In this document: positions 1 through 7,143 of the stretch, in pieces
Numbering within the stretch: position 1 is the stretch's first letter
Layout of the letters: every line of letters begins with the position of its first letter
Virus record (IMG/VR): IMGVR_UViG_3300025117_000199
Location: 1-29,066 of that record
Reading direction: 5' to 3' (one strand)
Length of the DNA: 29,066 nt
From: a virus
Position numbers and translations under genes: made by a program
Notes under the pieces: generated by a model
The model's input: the letters and a program-made list of their open reading frames with translations, nothing else
Database searches by the model: none
Told to the model about the DNA's origin: nothing

Positions 1-1
1 T

Positions 2-2164
2 ATTGTTCGTGTTCTTGGACCTGGTAGTAGATCTGTAAACGGCGCAGCAGTCACGCCAGGTTATACAGCTGAAAGCCTTTGGGGCATTACCGCAGGTTCA
101 GGTTCTGTTGGTGCCGTTCTTGCTCTTCTTGAAATAACTGGAAGTTCTGGTGTCAAAGTTACAGATCTTGGAAACGATACATTATTCCTTAGTGGTACTG
201 GCACAAATGGTGGTGTTTTTGGTGTTGGTATTACTGCATCTTTCTTGACTGGTAGTTCAAATTATATTAAAAAGGTTCTTAATACAGATCCTACCAAATT
301 TACCGAACAGGGATATTACGTTCGTGATGTATATGACTATGCTACCAAAGTATTGGCTGGTGGCAATGCTCTATTTTCTTCTGCCAGCTATGCAATAACA
401 AATTTTCAAATTGGCTACAATTCTGGTTCAACGCCATGGGTAAAATCTCAAACTTTCAGTGCTGGCACAGAATATGATCTTTTTAAATTTCATACGCTGG
501 GCCACGGTGAAGCAGAAAATGGAAGATTTAAAGTTTCTATTAAGAATATTAAGGTTTCCGCAGCTCCAAGTGTAAATGATTTTGGAAAATTTGATGTTGA
601 AGTTCGTTTATTTGGCGATACAGACAAAAATGTCAGTGTTGTAGAATCGTTTCCAAATCTTTCTTTGGACAATACAGATACAAATTATATTCTTCGTGTC
701 ATTGGTGACAAATATTTGCAATATGATGCAGCCAGAGACAAGATGGTTGAGTATGGAAGCTATAGCAATGGCTCTAAGCTTATTCGTATTGAATTGACCA
801 CAGGTTCTTTCCCTGGTACAGCCTTACCCTGGGGATTTAGAGGTTTGGCAAAGCCAGCTCTTATGATTCTTTCAGGCACAGGGGCTACTGATACTGGAGT
901 AAACGCTGATGTTACGAATGGTGTTGTGGCTTTACCGTATGTTGCAGATCTGAAGGATAAAGAAACACAAGCTGAAGCTCAAACGTACGTTTATTTTGGC
1001 ATGGAAACTGTTCTTTCTGGTTCTGTTAAATCAAGATTTACATTATTGCCAACAATGACTGGATCTGATACAGACTTTACTTTAACGAATGTTTCTGGAA
1101 ATTCTACGAGTACGGCACTCTATAATGCTTCAAATCCTGCTGCTTCGCAGAAGTCTCCTGGAGACACTACGTCTCATACGGTGCTTGCTTCGGATTTGGC
1201 AAAATTTACTATTCCTGTTGCGTTTGGTTTTGATGGCTTTGACAGGAGATTATCAAATCCTTTGGATAACGAAGCGCAGCTTGCAACAGTAACCCAGCTT
1301 GGTACACAAGCGTTGAGACAGGCTGTTGATATTATAAAGGATCCTGATTTTGTTGATATTAATCTATTGGCAATTCCTGGAATTTATAGTAGCAGAGTCG
1401 TAGACTACGCTATTACGAAGATTTCAGATAGATCAGACGCATTTTATGTTCCTGACGTGACTGGTTCTACGGTTACTGCTGTAGTTAATGAAGTACGCGG
1501 TCGTGGTTTTGATACAAATTATGCTGGCATGTATTATCCATCAATCAAAATTTTTGATGATGTTAATAAGGTAGCTAAAGTTGTTCCAGCATCTCTTGCT
1601 GCTATCGGTGCAATTGCTTTCAATGACCGTGTAGCTTACCCGTGGTTTGCTCCTGCTGGTTTGAATAGAGCTGGCCTTGGCAGAGACACAATTGGTTTTG
1701 ATGTTCTCGGCGTTGAAGATCAACTTACACAGACAGAAAGAGACACTCTATATGATGCTAGAGTTAATCCAATTGCTAGATTCCCAGATGTGCCCCAGGG
1801 CGTAATTTGGGGACAAAAGACACTGCAATTGAAACCCTCGGCATTAGACAGAATTAATGTTCGTAGATTGCTCATTAGAGCTAAAAAGCTTATTGCATCT
1901 ACGGTTAAATTCCTTGTATTTGAGCCTGGGAATGCAAATACGATGACAAGATTTAAACAGCTTGTCAATCCTATTCTTGCGGATATTCAGCAAAAGCAAG
2001 GTCTAGATAAGTTCCTTGTTGTGATGGATGAGAAGACAAGTCCTCCTGAATTGATTGATAGAAATCAACTAAAGGGAAAGATTTTTCTAATCCCAACAAG
2101 AACAGCAGAAGCCATTAGCATTGATTTTATAGTAAGCCGTTCGGGGGCTTCGTTTGAAGAATAG
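2..2164 (+). CDS. Tail sheath protein (5' end outside window)
   Basis: Contractile-tail sheath subunit, which polymerises around the tail tube and contracts on infection. The reading frame is open from base 2 to the stop at 2164 (720 codons seen), so the true start lies left of the window; the TTG at 245 is internal. Support comes mainly from the C-terminal third: a 'YPWFAPAG' segment, a 'ARVNPIARF' stretch, then 'VIWGQKTL' followed by the 'INVRRLLI' helix, the order seen in T4 gp18 and other sheath C-terminal domains. The N-terminal visible half is Gly/Ser/Thr-rich, as expected for variable outer sheath domains. A homing endonuclease gene follows after 8 bases and then the tail tube gene, so sheath-tube synteny is kept apart from that insertion. 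Family assignment is confident; subdomain limits are not. Confidence 0.93.
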   Translation: MVRVLGPGSRSVNGAAVTPGYTAESLWGITAGSGSVGAVLALLEITGSSGVKVTDLGNDTLFLSGTGTNGGVFGVGITASFLTGSSNYIKKVLNTDPTKFTEQGYYVRDVYDYATKVLAGGNALFSSASYAITNFQIGYNSGSTPWVKSQTFSAGTEYDLFKFHTLGHGEAENGRFKVSIKNIKVSAAPSVNDFGKFDVEVRLFGDTDKNVSVVESFPNLSLDNTDTNYILRVIGDKYLQYDAARDKMVEYGSYSNGSKLIRIELTTGSFPGTALPWGFRGLAKPALMILSGTGATDTGVNADVTNGVVALPYVADLKDKETQAEAQTYVYFGMETVLSGSVKSRFTLLPTMTGSDTDFTLTNVSGNSTSTALYNASNPAASQKSPGDTTSHTVLASDLAKFTIPVAFGFDGFDRRLSNPLDNEAQLATVTQLGTQALRQAVDIIKDPDFVDINLLAIPGIYSSRVVDYAITKISDRSDAFYVPDVTGSTVTAVVNEVRGRGFDTNYAGMYYPSIKIFDDVNKVAKVVPASLAAIGAIAFNDRVAYPWFAPAGLNRAGLGRDTIGFDVLGVEDQLTQTERDTLYDARVNPIARFPDVPQGVIWGQKTLQLKPSALDRINVRRLLIRAKKLIASTVKFLVFEPGNANTMTRFKQLVNPILADIQQKQGLDKFLVVMDEKTSPPELIDRNQLKGKIFLIPTRTAEAISIDFIVSRSGASFEE

Positions 2165-2172
2165 AATTCTTA

Positions 2173-2763
2173 ATGATTTCAGGCATTTATAAGATAACCA
2201 ACAATATAAACAACAAGGCTTATATTGGAAAATCTGGCGATATTGAAAATAGATGGTATTCTCATGTTGTTGAATTAAAAAATAATCGTCACGGGAATGA
2301 ACATTTGCAAAATTCTTGGAATAAGCACAAAGAGAACAATTTTTTATTTGAAATACTTAAAGAAATAAATGACGACATACAATTAAAAATAGCTGAAATA
2401 TGTTATATTTACTTGTATGATTCTGATTTATCAGATAAAGGATATAATAAAACTGTAGGTGGTGAAGATTTTGGTTATTGTTATTTATCAGACGAAACAA
2501 AGACAAAAAGAAATAAAGCTATTTCTCAAGCACTAAAAGGTCGTCAAATAAAAAATAGAATCACGACTGGTATGTTAGGAAAGAATCATTCAGAAAAAAC
2601 AAAACAAAAAATTTCAGAAAACAGAAAAGGAATATTGGCTTGGAATAAAGGCTTAACAATTGCCGACAAAAGAGTAAAAAGCAATATAACAGAAAAATCA
2701 AAATCAACACAATTCAAAAAGGGTAATATTCCTTGGAATAAAAGAATTAATGTTCCTAATTAA
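2173..2763 (+). CDS. GIY-YIG homing endonuclease with NUMOD3-type DNA-binding repeats
   Basis: Free-standing site-specific endonuclease, a selfish gene that spreads by cutting alleles lacking it. GIY is at residues 4-6 and YIG at 17-19. Arg27 and Glu75 fall at the same numbers as the catalytic Arg and Glu of I-TevI. His31 and the 'HLQNSWNKH' segment (44-52) also fit the family. From about residue 105 there are short basic NUMOD3-like units ('GKNHSEKTKQKISENRKG' near 132-149), then two 'WNKG/WNKR' repeats. The gene sits between sheath and tube genes. It is more A-rich than its neighbours and has no good ribosome site before ATG 2173, consistent with acquisition. No intron boundary is evident, because both flanking genes look whole. 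It could alternatively be called a SegA-F-like endonuclease. Confidence 0.92.
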   Translation: MISGIYKITNNINNKAYIGKSGDIENRWYSHVVELKNNRHGNEHLQNSWNKHKENNFLFEILKEINDDIQLKIAEICYIYLYDSDLSDKGYNKTVGGEDFGYCYLSDETKTKRNKAISQALKGRQIKNRITTGMLGKNHSEKTKQKISENRKGILAWNKGLTIADKRVKSNITEKSKSTQFKKGNIPWNKRINVPN

Positions 2764-2787
2764 TAAAAGAATGTGTTTTATGATCTT

Positions 2788-2804
2788 GGAGGGTGACTCT
2801 CACG
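2788..2804 (+). promoter_or_regulatory. Ribosome-binding site overlapping the tail-tube start
   Basis: A strong GGAGG lies at 2788-2792. The only in-frame standard start upstream of residue 13 is GTG 2793, which directly abuts it and is too close for normal initiation. An in-frame ACG at 2802 is 9 bases after the GGAGG, at good spacing, and would give a product starting Met-Ser-Glu-Ile. The frame is closed just upstream by TGA at 2781. Either a GTG is used with a weak upstream purine site, or initiation is at a rare ACG codon. Confidence 0.5.
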
Positions 2805-3290
2805 TCTGAAATTTTAGATATCCAACAAATGCTCGCAGATACATATGAACCAAAAAGAAAGTTCAGATGGATAATTGCAATCAACGGTATTGATGCATTT
2901 ACAGCCAAAACAGCATCTCGCCCACAGCTTACTTTTGATGAAACTGTAATTGATTATATTAACCAAAAGCGTTACCTCTCTGGCAAAGGTACATGGGCAC
3001 CTCTTAATTTGACACTATATGATCCTATCGTACCTAGTGCCGCGCAGAAAGTGATGGAATGGATCAGGTTGGATTGGGAAAATGTAACGGGACGTATGGG
3101 ATATGCAGCTTTCTATAAGAAAACAATTAATTTAAAGCTTCTTGATCCTGTCGGTGCAGTAGTGGAAGATTTCGAATTACAGGGATGTTGGATCCAGGAA
3201 GCAAACTTCAATGATCTTGATTATGCCTCCAGCGATCCTGTTGAAATATCTCTCGTATTACGCTACGATCAGAGTATTTTAAACTTCTAA
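2793..3290 (+). CDS. Tail tube protein (T4 gp19-like)
   Basis: Subunit of the inner tail tube through which DNA passes. The product is about 160 residues, the usual size of gp19-like tubes (T4 gp19 is 163). An N-terminal helix is followed by the beta-rich segment 'KFRWIIAINGIDAFTAKTA', then a 'ITLTLYDPI'-like strand pair (here 'LNLTLYDPI') and 'YKKTINLKLLDP'. A final strand region ('VEISLVLRYDQ') matches the conserved tube C-terminus. It follows the sheath gene, separated only by the GIY-YIG gene. The start is uncertain: GTG 2793 lies against the Shine-Dalgarno sequence, while ACG 2802 is better spaced; the next in-frame ATG (2829) would remove part of the first helix. The next gene is 157 bases downstream, after a promoter region. 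Confidence 0.88.
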   Translation: MTLTSEILDIQQMLADTYEPKRKFRWIIAINGIDAFTAKTASRPQLTFDETVIDYINQKRYLSGKGTWAPLNLTLYDPIVPSAAQKVMEWIRLDWENVTGRMGYAAFYKKTINLKLLDPVGAVVEDFELQGCWIQEANFNDLDYASSDPVEISLVLRYDQSILNF

Positions 3291-3291
3291 T

Positions 3292-3312
3292 TTCTTTTTT
3301 CACGAAAAAGAA
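3292..3312 (+). other. A/U-only hairpin after the tail tube gene
   Basis: TTCTTTTT (3292-3299) can pair with AAAAAGAA (3305-3312) around a five-base loop, two bases after the tube stop codon. No T tract follows and the stem has only one G-C pair per side, so it is not a convincing rho-independent terminator. It may mark or stabilise the 3' end of the sheath-tube message just before the promoter at 3313. Confidence 0.25.
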
Positions 3313-3340
3313 TTGCTTTATCAAATCGTTGTGTTATTAT
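3313..3340 (+). promoter_or_regulatory. Sigma70-like promoter with extended -10, upstream of the tail chaperone genes
   Basis: TTGCTT (3313-3318), a 16-base spacer, TG at 3332-3333 and TATTAT (3335-3340) form an extended -10 promoter. The overlapping TATAAATT (3338-3345) also resembles the T4 late-promoter octamer TATAAATA, so a phage-modified polymerase is an alternative reading. The predicted start is near 3347, right at a small ATG (3346). The TTGTGTTATT core recurs at 4554 upstream of the gene at 4586. The position fits internal transcription of the tail genes. Confidence 0.5.
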
Positions 3341-3345
3341 AAATT

Positions 3346-3417
3346 ATGGCGCAAGATCTTGTCGGTCAAGTATCTTGTCACAAAAAAGAGCATGAAACAA
3401 ATAAAGATAGTGACTAA
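3346..3417 (+). CDS. Possible 23-residue leader peptide or gene remnant
   Basis: ATG 3346 opens 23 codons ending at TAA 3415-3417. There is no Shine-Dalgarno site, but the predicted transcription start is at or within a base of the ATG, so it would be leaderless if translated. Its first residues (MAQDLVGQVS) resemble the start of the protein at 4586 (MQDLVSPEV), and the DNA around both starts is related. It may be a leader peptide, a decayed duplicate of that gene's 5' end, or simply non-coding DNA carrying an operator. I do not assign a function. Confidence 0.28.
   Translation: MAQDLVGQVSCHKKEHETNKDSD
3352..3379. repeat. Tandem near-palindromes just downstream of the 3313 promoter
   Basis: CAAGATCTTGTC (3352-3363) and CAAGTATCTTGTC (3367-3379) are direct repeats, and each is itself palindromic or nearly so (CAAG-AT-CTTG and CAAG-TAT-CTTG). 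Their position, straddling roughly +5 to +33 of the predicted transcript, is what would be expected of a repressor operator. A related CAAGATCTAGTC lies at 4589-4600 after the second copy of the promoter motif. Function is inferred only from arrangement. Confidence 0.4.
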
Positions 3418-3447
3418 TTATCGTATACAACAAGGAGAGCATTATTA

Positions 3448-4272
3448 ATGTCTGATTCTATTTTTCAAAAAGCCACAGAGACAAAGCTAGAGAGCGTATC
3501 CAAGGAAGCAGGCTTCCAGGTACCAGTAGAGAATGTTACATTGCCAAGTAAAGGTCTCGTATATCCTATTGGTCATCCATTGAGCAATGAAGAAAGCCTA
3601 GAAATTAAATGTCTCACTGCAAAAGAAGAGGATATTTTGACATCCCGCGCGCTCATTAAAAATGGTACTGTCATTTCTCAGCTTTTGAAATCTTGTATAT
3701 TGAATAAGTCGGTTGATCCTGATGATATGCTCGTCGGTGATCGAAATGCTATTCTCGTTGCAATAAGAATAACAGGCTATGGTTCTGACTATAAGGTAAA
3801 AATACAATGTCCAGCATGTTCGGAAGATTATGAAAATGAGTTTAATTTATCTCAATTAAAGGTTAAAACTTTATCATCTATGCCATTAAGACAAAATGAA
3901 AACCTATTTGAATATACATTGCCAGGATCTGGTCAAAATGTGCAGCTTAAATTGTTAACTGGACGTGATGAACTTGAAATTTCAAAAGTTGCCGAGAAAA
4001 AGAAAAAGCTCCAGACTCAAATTGATAATTCTGTTACCTCTAGACTCTTCTATTCGGTCATGGCAATTAATGGAGAAACAGATCGACAAAAGCTAAGCTA
4101 CATAATTAATAACATGCGAGCAGGCGATTCTCGGGCGCTGAGACGCTATATTGATAAGGTTGAGCCTGGTGTGGAGATGAAACAAGAGGTTTCCTGCCCT
4201 CATTGTTCCGATCAGTCGGAGGTAAATATCCCACTTGGGATAAGCTTTTTTTGGCCTGACCTCGGTAACTAA
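3448..4272 (+). CDS. T4 gp26-like baseplate or tail assembly chaperone protein, zero-frame product
   Basis: A 274-residue protein between tail tube and tape measure genes, where tail assembly chaperones are encoded in most long-tailed phages. It has two CxxC pairs (Cys121/Cys124 in 'CPACSEDY' and Cys250/Cys253 in 'CPHCSDQS') that probably bind one zinc. It ends with the 'IPLGISFFWPD' segment that I associate with T4 gp26-type baseplate assembly proteins. Start ATG 3448 has an excellent site, AAGGAG at 3432-3437. Seven T's (4246-4252) in the last codons sit where the +1 frame opens (from 4244), so a fraction of ribosomes may slip and add the 4307 gene product as a C-terminal extension of about 93 residues. 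Family identity is moderately sure; zinc binding and frameshifting are inferred. Confidence 0.72.
   Translation: MSDSIFQKATETKLESVSKEAGFQVPVENVTLPSKGLVYPIGHPLSNEESLEIKCLTAKEEDILTSRALIKNGTVISQLLKSCILNKSVDPDDMLVGDRNAILVAIRITGYGSDYKVKIQCPACSEDYENEFNLSQLKVKTLSSMPLRQNENLFEYTLPGSGQNVQLKLLTGRDELEISKVAEKKKKLQTQIDNSVTSRLFYSVMAINGETDRQKLSYIINNMRAGDSRALRRYIDKVEPGVEMKQEVSCPHCSDQSEVNIPLGISFFWPDLGN
4246..4252 (+). other. Candidate programmed frameshift site (U7)
   Basis: In the zero frame this reads AGC TTT TTT TGG, with TAA at 4270. The tRNA-Phe on TTT 4249-4251 can re-pair perfectly with TTT one base downstream (+1) or two bases back (-2). Either shift enters the frame that opens just after a stop at 4241-4243 and runs to 4534. 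The shifted frame reads FGLTSVTKQDLFLEECFNY across the junction, which is protein-like and has no normal start codon before ATG 4307. Lambda G/GT and Mu tail chaperones are made by an analogous shift. Confidence 0.55.
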
Positions 4273-4306
4273 ACAAGATTTATTTCTTGAAGAGTGTTTT
4301 AATTAC

Positions 4307-4534
4307 ATGTATGCATTTCAGACAGGCGATCTTGAGAAGGTTATGGGTCTCCCTGTACCTTACAGAAAATGGCTTATAGAACGCTGGAATAAGCAAAAAG
4401 AGAAAGAACAAAAGGCAAATGGCCAATCTGACCCAAATCAGCCAATGTCGCAGTCAGAACGAATGAAGTTCATAAAAAAAGCTCAAGAAGTTCAGCCAAA
4501 TAGCTTTATGCAGCCCATGAGAAACAAAAAATAA
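4307..4534 (+). CDS. Tail assembly chaperone C-terminal extension, or separate small protein
   Basis: The ORF from ATG 4307 gives 75 residues with 'GLPVPYRKWLIERW' near residue 14, followed by a Lys/Glu-rich helix and a polar tail. There is no convincing ribosome site: only GAAGAG at 4289-4294. The same frame is open back to 4244, and the residues before Met form an obvious helix with it (LFLEECFNYMYAF). I therefore infer that the functional product is a fusion to the 3448 protein by ribosomal slippage at 4246-4252, about 361 residues in all, comparable with lambda gpGT. Such an extension normally binds the tape measure protein, encoded two genes downstream. If frameshifting does not occur, this is a short unknown protein started at 4307. 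Confidence 0.62.
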   Translation: MYAFQTGDLEKVMGLPVPYRKWLIERWNKQKEKEQKANGQSDPNQPMSQSERMKFIKKAQEVQPNSFMQPMRNKK

Positions 4535-4536
4535 GG

Positions 4537-4565
4537 TTGCATTTTGTGGTTCCTTGTGTTATTCT
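4537..4565 (+). promoter_or_regulatory. Sigma70-like promoter with extended -10 before the gene at 4586
   Basis: TTGCAT (4537-4542), a 17-base spacer, TG at 4557-4558 and TATTCT (4560-4565). The predicted start is near 4572, giving a short leader with a ribosome site GAAGGGAAGGA at 4574-4584. The TTGTGTTATT core (4554-4563) is identical to that at 3329-3338. It begins three bases after the stop of the preceding gene. Confidence 0.5.
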
Positions 4566-4585
4566 TCTCCTGAAGGGAAGGATAT

Positions 4586-4900
4586 ATGCAAGATCTAGTC
4601 AGTCCAGAAGTAATGAATGCTCAGCTATCTGACCTCAAAAAGATAGTTTACGACCTAATTACTATATCTGGAGAACCAAAATCAGGGGTCACAAAGGAAC
4701 AGCTTTCTTATGCACTCATGGAGCTTTCTAAAATTAGAGATTCTTTCAAAGAAATGGAAGCTGATAGAGTGAGCTTTAATAAAGAACTTGATGAACATTC
4801 TAAAAAGGTAGAGAATTTACGTAATGGCTCTAAGTATTTTTTGGATAAGTATGGAAAAGATTTTTATCCAAAATGGTATAAGAGCTTTTTAAAGCTTTAG
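4586..4900 (+). CDS. Small coiled-coil protein between chaperone and tape measure genes
   Basis: A 104-residue acidic/basic helical protein I do not recognise. Heptad-like spacing runs from about residue 10 to 85 ('LSDLKKIVYDLI', 'LMELSKIRDSFKEME', 'HSKKVENLRN'), suggesting a coiled coil. It ends with an aromatic segment 'YGKDFYPKWYKSFLKL'. The start ATG 4586 has a good purine-rich site (GAAGGGAAGGA). It has its own probable promoter and lies immediately before the tape measure gene, so a role in tail length control or baseplate assembly is a reasonable guess from position only. No catalytic motif is visible. Confidence 0.7.
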   Translation: MQDLVSPEVMNAQLSDLKKIVYDLITISGEPKSGVTKEQLSYALMELSKIRDSFKEMEADRVSFNKELDEHSKKVENLRNGSKYFLDKYGKDFYPKWYKSFLKL

Positions 4901-4915
4901 GAGATTTTTACTTAA

Positions 4916-7132
4916 TTGGCAATAGACAATGACGATCTTGAAGAATCTGGTGATTTAGCTTCTAAGCTTAAAGGTGTTCTTTCTGATATTGAAAATATAG
5001 TCTCTAGGACTAACGATCAATTTGCTGGTGGGCAAAGAAATCTCACCAACATGAATGCTGTTCTTGAAGAAGTCCTTGCGACATCCGAGGACTTGTCTAG
5101 AAGTTTTGTTAAAGCACGCGATCTTGAATCTGCGATGATAAAAAACTCTAGGATTTTTGAAAAAGTCCAAAGAGAAGCTTATAAATTTCTTGATCATCAA
5201 AACAAGCAAAGAATCGCTGACATAAAAAGGGTTGCGGAACTTGAAGGAAAATCTGGTGAAGATTTAAAGTTTGATCTTCTTCAACAGCAACAATTTCATA
5301 GAAACCTTGTAGAAATAGTAGAAAACGAATTAAAACTTACAAAGAAGAAAGCTGATCTGGCTCTATTAGAATCTATCAGAATTGGAAATATTAAGGATGC
5401 GATTGAGGATCTTGGTAACAAAATAAGAAACCCAGACAAGCTATTCTCTTCAATGCTCGGCACGGCTGGGCAGTTGCCATCTAAAGTTTTTGATGCTGCC
5501 AAAGGTTCAAAGAATCTTGGTGAGACTCTTTCTAAACTCACCGTTCCTGCATTAGATAAAATGGGTGGTTTTGCAAAAGTTCTTTTTAGTGCAAGTGGTT
5601 TTCTAATTGCTGGTGTAGCCTTAGCAACAGCAGCTCTAGTTGGTTTGTATGCTTTGTTTAAGAATTTTTGGGAATTTATGGATAAGAAGGTTATGCCTGC
5701 ACAGGCTTCCTTTAATAAAGAAATAGGTTCATCATCTGAAAATTCTGCACGATTGAAAAACGAAATGACAGCTACGGGAGTTCAGTTTGAACTTCTTGGG
5801 AAATCTTTTGAGGAAGGTGCTCAATTTTCTACTGATTTTACGAAAGCATTAATGTCTACGTCCGCCGCGTCAAAAGAAGCACAGCAACTTGGCAAAGAGC
5901 TTGCTCTTGTTGTAGGATTAACGGCAGAAGAGTCTGGAAATCTTATTATGCAGTTCCAAAAACAAGGCAATAGTCTTGCAGATGTAAGAGATATGTTTGG
6001 AGAAGCAGAAAAAGGAGCTAAAGCTTATGGTCTTCCTGTGAATGATGTGTTGAGAGATTTAGGAAAATATCCTAACATTCTCGCTCGCTTTGGTACATCA
6101 AATAGGAAAGAATTTGCTAAATCTGCTGTTATTGCCAAAAGTTATGGCTTAGATATTGGAAAAATTAACGAAGCATTTGGTAAACAGCTTGATACATTTG
6201 AAGGTTCCGCCGATGCATCAGCAAAATTGAATGCTATATTTGGAACGACAATTAATTCGTTTGAGCTTATGTTAGAGACTAATCCAGAGAAACGCATGGA
6301 GATGCTCAGAAAACAATTGATTGCTCAAGGAAAAGAATGGAATAAGCTTAGTGTTTTTGAAAGGAATGTGATTACACAGACTCTCGGTGTTGACGAAGCT
6401 ACGGCCTCGTTGGTTCTCTCATCAGACGAAGAAAGAAAGAAGCTTGAAAGAAAAGCCAACCAAAAAAAGAAAGAAATAAGAATTAACGAAGAATGGAATA
6501 AGAGCCTTACGACAATCAAATCAACGCTTATGGCTTGGGGAGTAGAGCTTGATAGGGTCATGAGAGCGGTGACTGGTCTTATATCTACAATTTTTGGATG
6601 GGATACTCCTGGGAAAAACATGCAAGAGCTAGCAAGCTCTTTGGTCAAAACTTTTCAAGACTTAACGACATGGCTTAATAATACGAACGAAAATTGGAGC
6701 AATTGGAAAGGATTAGATGGATACGGTAAAGCTTTAAAGGTTATTGTTGAGACTGTCCAAAATCTTTATAAAGCTTTTAAATTACTCAGCGGTATTACCA
6801 TTTTTCAGGCACTATGGGATTTTGGAAAAGCTTTGTACAGTGGTGCTTCTTTCGGCGAAGCCCTTTCTTCGGCGAGTGCCAGAATCCAAGGTGATGTGCC
6901 ATTTTTAAATGAACTTACGGGCAGCTCTTCTATGCCAGCCCCACCTGCACAAATTAAAAATACATCTACACCAACAGCAACACCACTGACAAGTGGTGGT
7001 GGATCATCTACTGCATCAACGCGCTCGGCAGGCGGTGCTTCTACTGGAAATATTATAAAGATTGAGCTTGCAGCCGTATATTTGGATGGTAAAAAGATTG
7101 GCGAAGCACAAGTCAAATATAGTAGGCAATAA
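4916..7132 (+). CDS. Tail tape measure protein
   Basis: The long helical protein that sets tail length inside the tube and is released on injection. It is 738 residues and almost wholly helical. It has coiled-coil stretches at about 40-165, one strong hydrophobic segment at about 222-248 ('GFLIAGVALATAALVGLYALF') typical of tape measure proteins, long amphipathic helices through 650, and a Gly/Ser/Thr-rich linker (675-715) before a short C-terminal beta tail. Start is TTG 4916 with AGGAG at 4899-4903. It lies downstream of the chaperone pair and upstream of baseplate genes, the canonical position. No lysozyme or peptidase domain is evident, so it seems a plain tape measure. Closest functional counterpart in T4 would be gp29. 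Confidence 0.85.
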   Translation: MAIDNDDLEESGDLASKLKGVLSDIENIVSRTNDQFAGGQRNLTNMNAVLEEVLATSEDLSRSFVKARDLESAMIKNSRIFEKVQREAYKFLDHQNKQRIADIKRVAELEGKSGEDLKFDLLQQQQFHRNLVEIVENELKLTKKKADLALLESIRIGNIKDAIEDLGNKIRNPDKLFSSMLGTAGQLPSKVFDAAKGSKNLGETLSKLTVPALDKMGGFAKVLFSASGFLIAGVALATAALVGLYALFKNFWEFMDKKVMPAQASFNKEIGSSSENSARLKNEMTATGVQFELLGKSFEEGAQFSTDFTKALMSTSAASKEAQQLGKELALVVGLTAEESGNLIMQFQKQGNSLADVRDMFGEAEKGAKAYGLPVNDVLRDLGKYPNILARFGTSNRKEFAKSAVIAKSYGLDIGKINEAFGKQLDTFEGSADASAKLNAIFGTTINSFELMLETNPEKRMEMLRKQLIAQGKEWNKLSVFERNVITQTLGVDEATASLVLSSDEERKKLERKANQKKKEIRINEEWNKSLTTIKSTLMAWGVELDRVMRAVTGLISTIFGWDTPGKNMQELASSLVKTFQDLTTWLNNTNENWSNWKGLDGYGKALKVIVETVQNLYKAFKLLSGITIFQALWDFGKALYSGASFGEALSSASARIQGDVPFLNELTGSSSMPAPPAQIKNTSTPTATPLTSGGGSSTASTRSAGGASTGNIIKIELAAVYLDGKKIGEAQVKYSRQ

Positions 7133-7143
7133 TACTTATCATC

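Noticed and set aside
1720-1968. Reverse-strand frames inside the sheath and other structural genes
   Set aside because: All overlap strongly supported + strand genes and lack ribosome sites or recognisable motifs.
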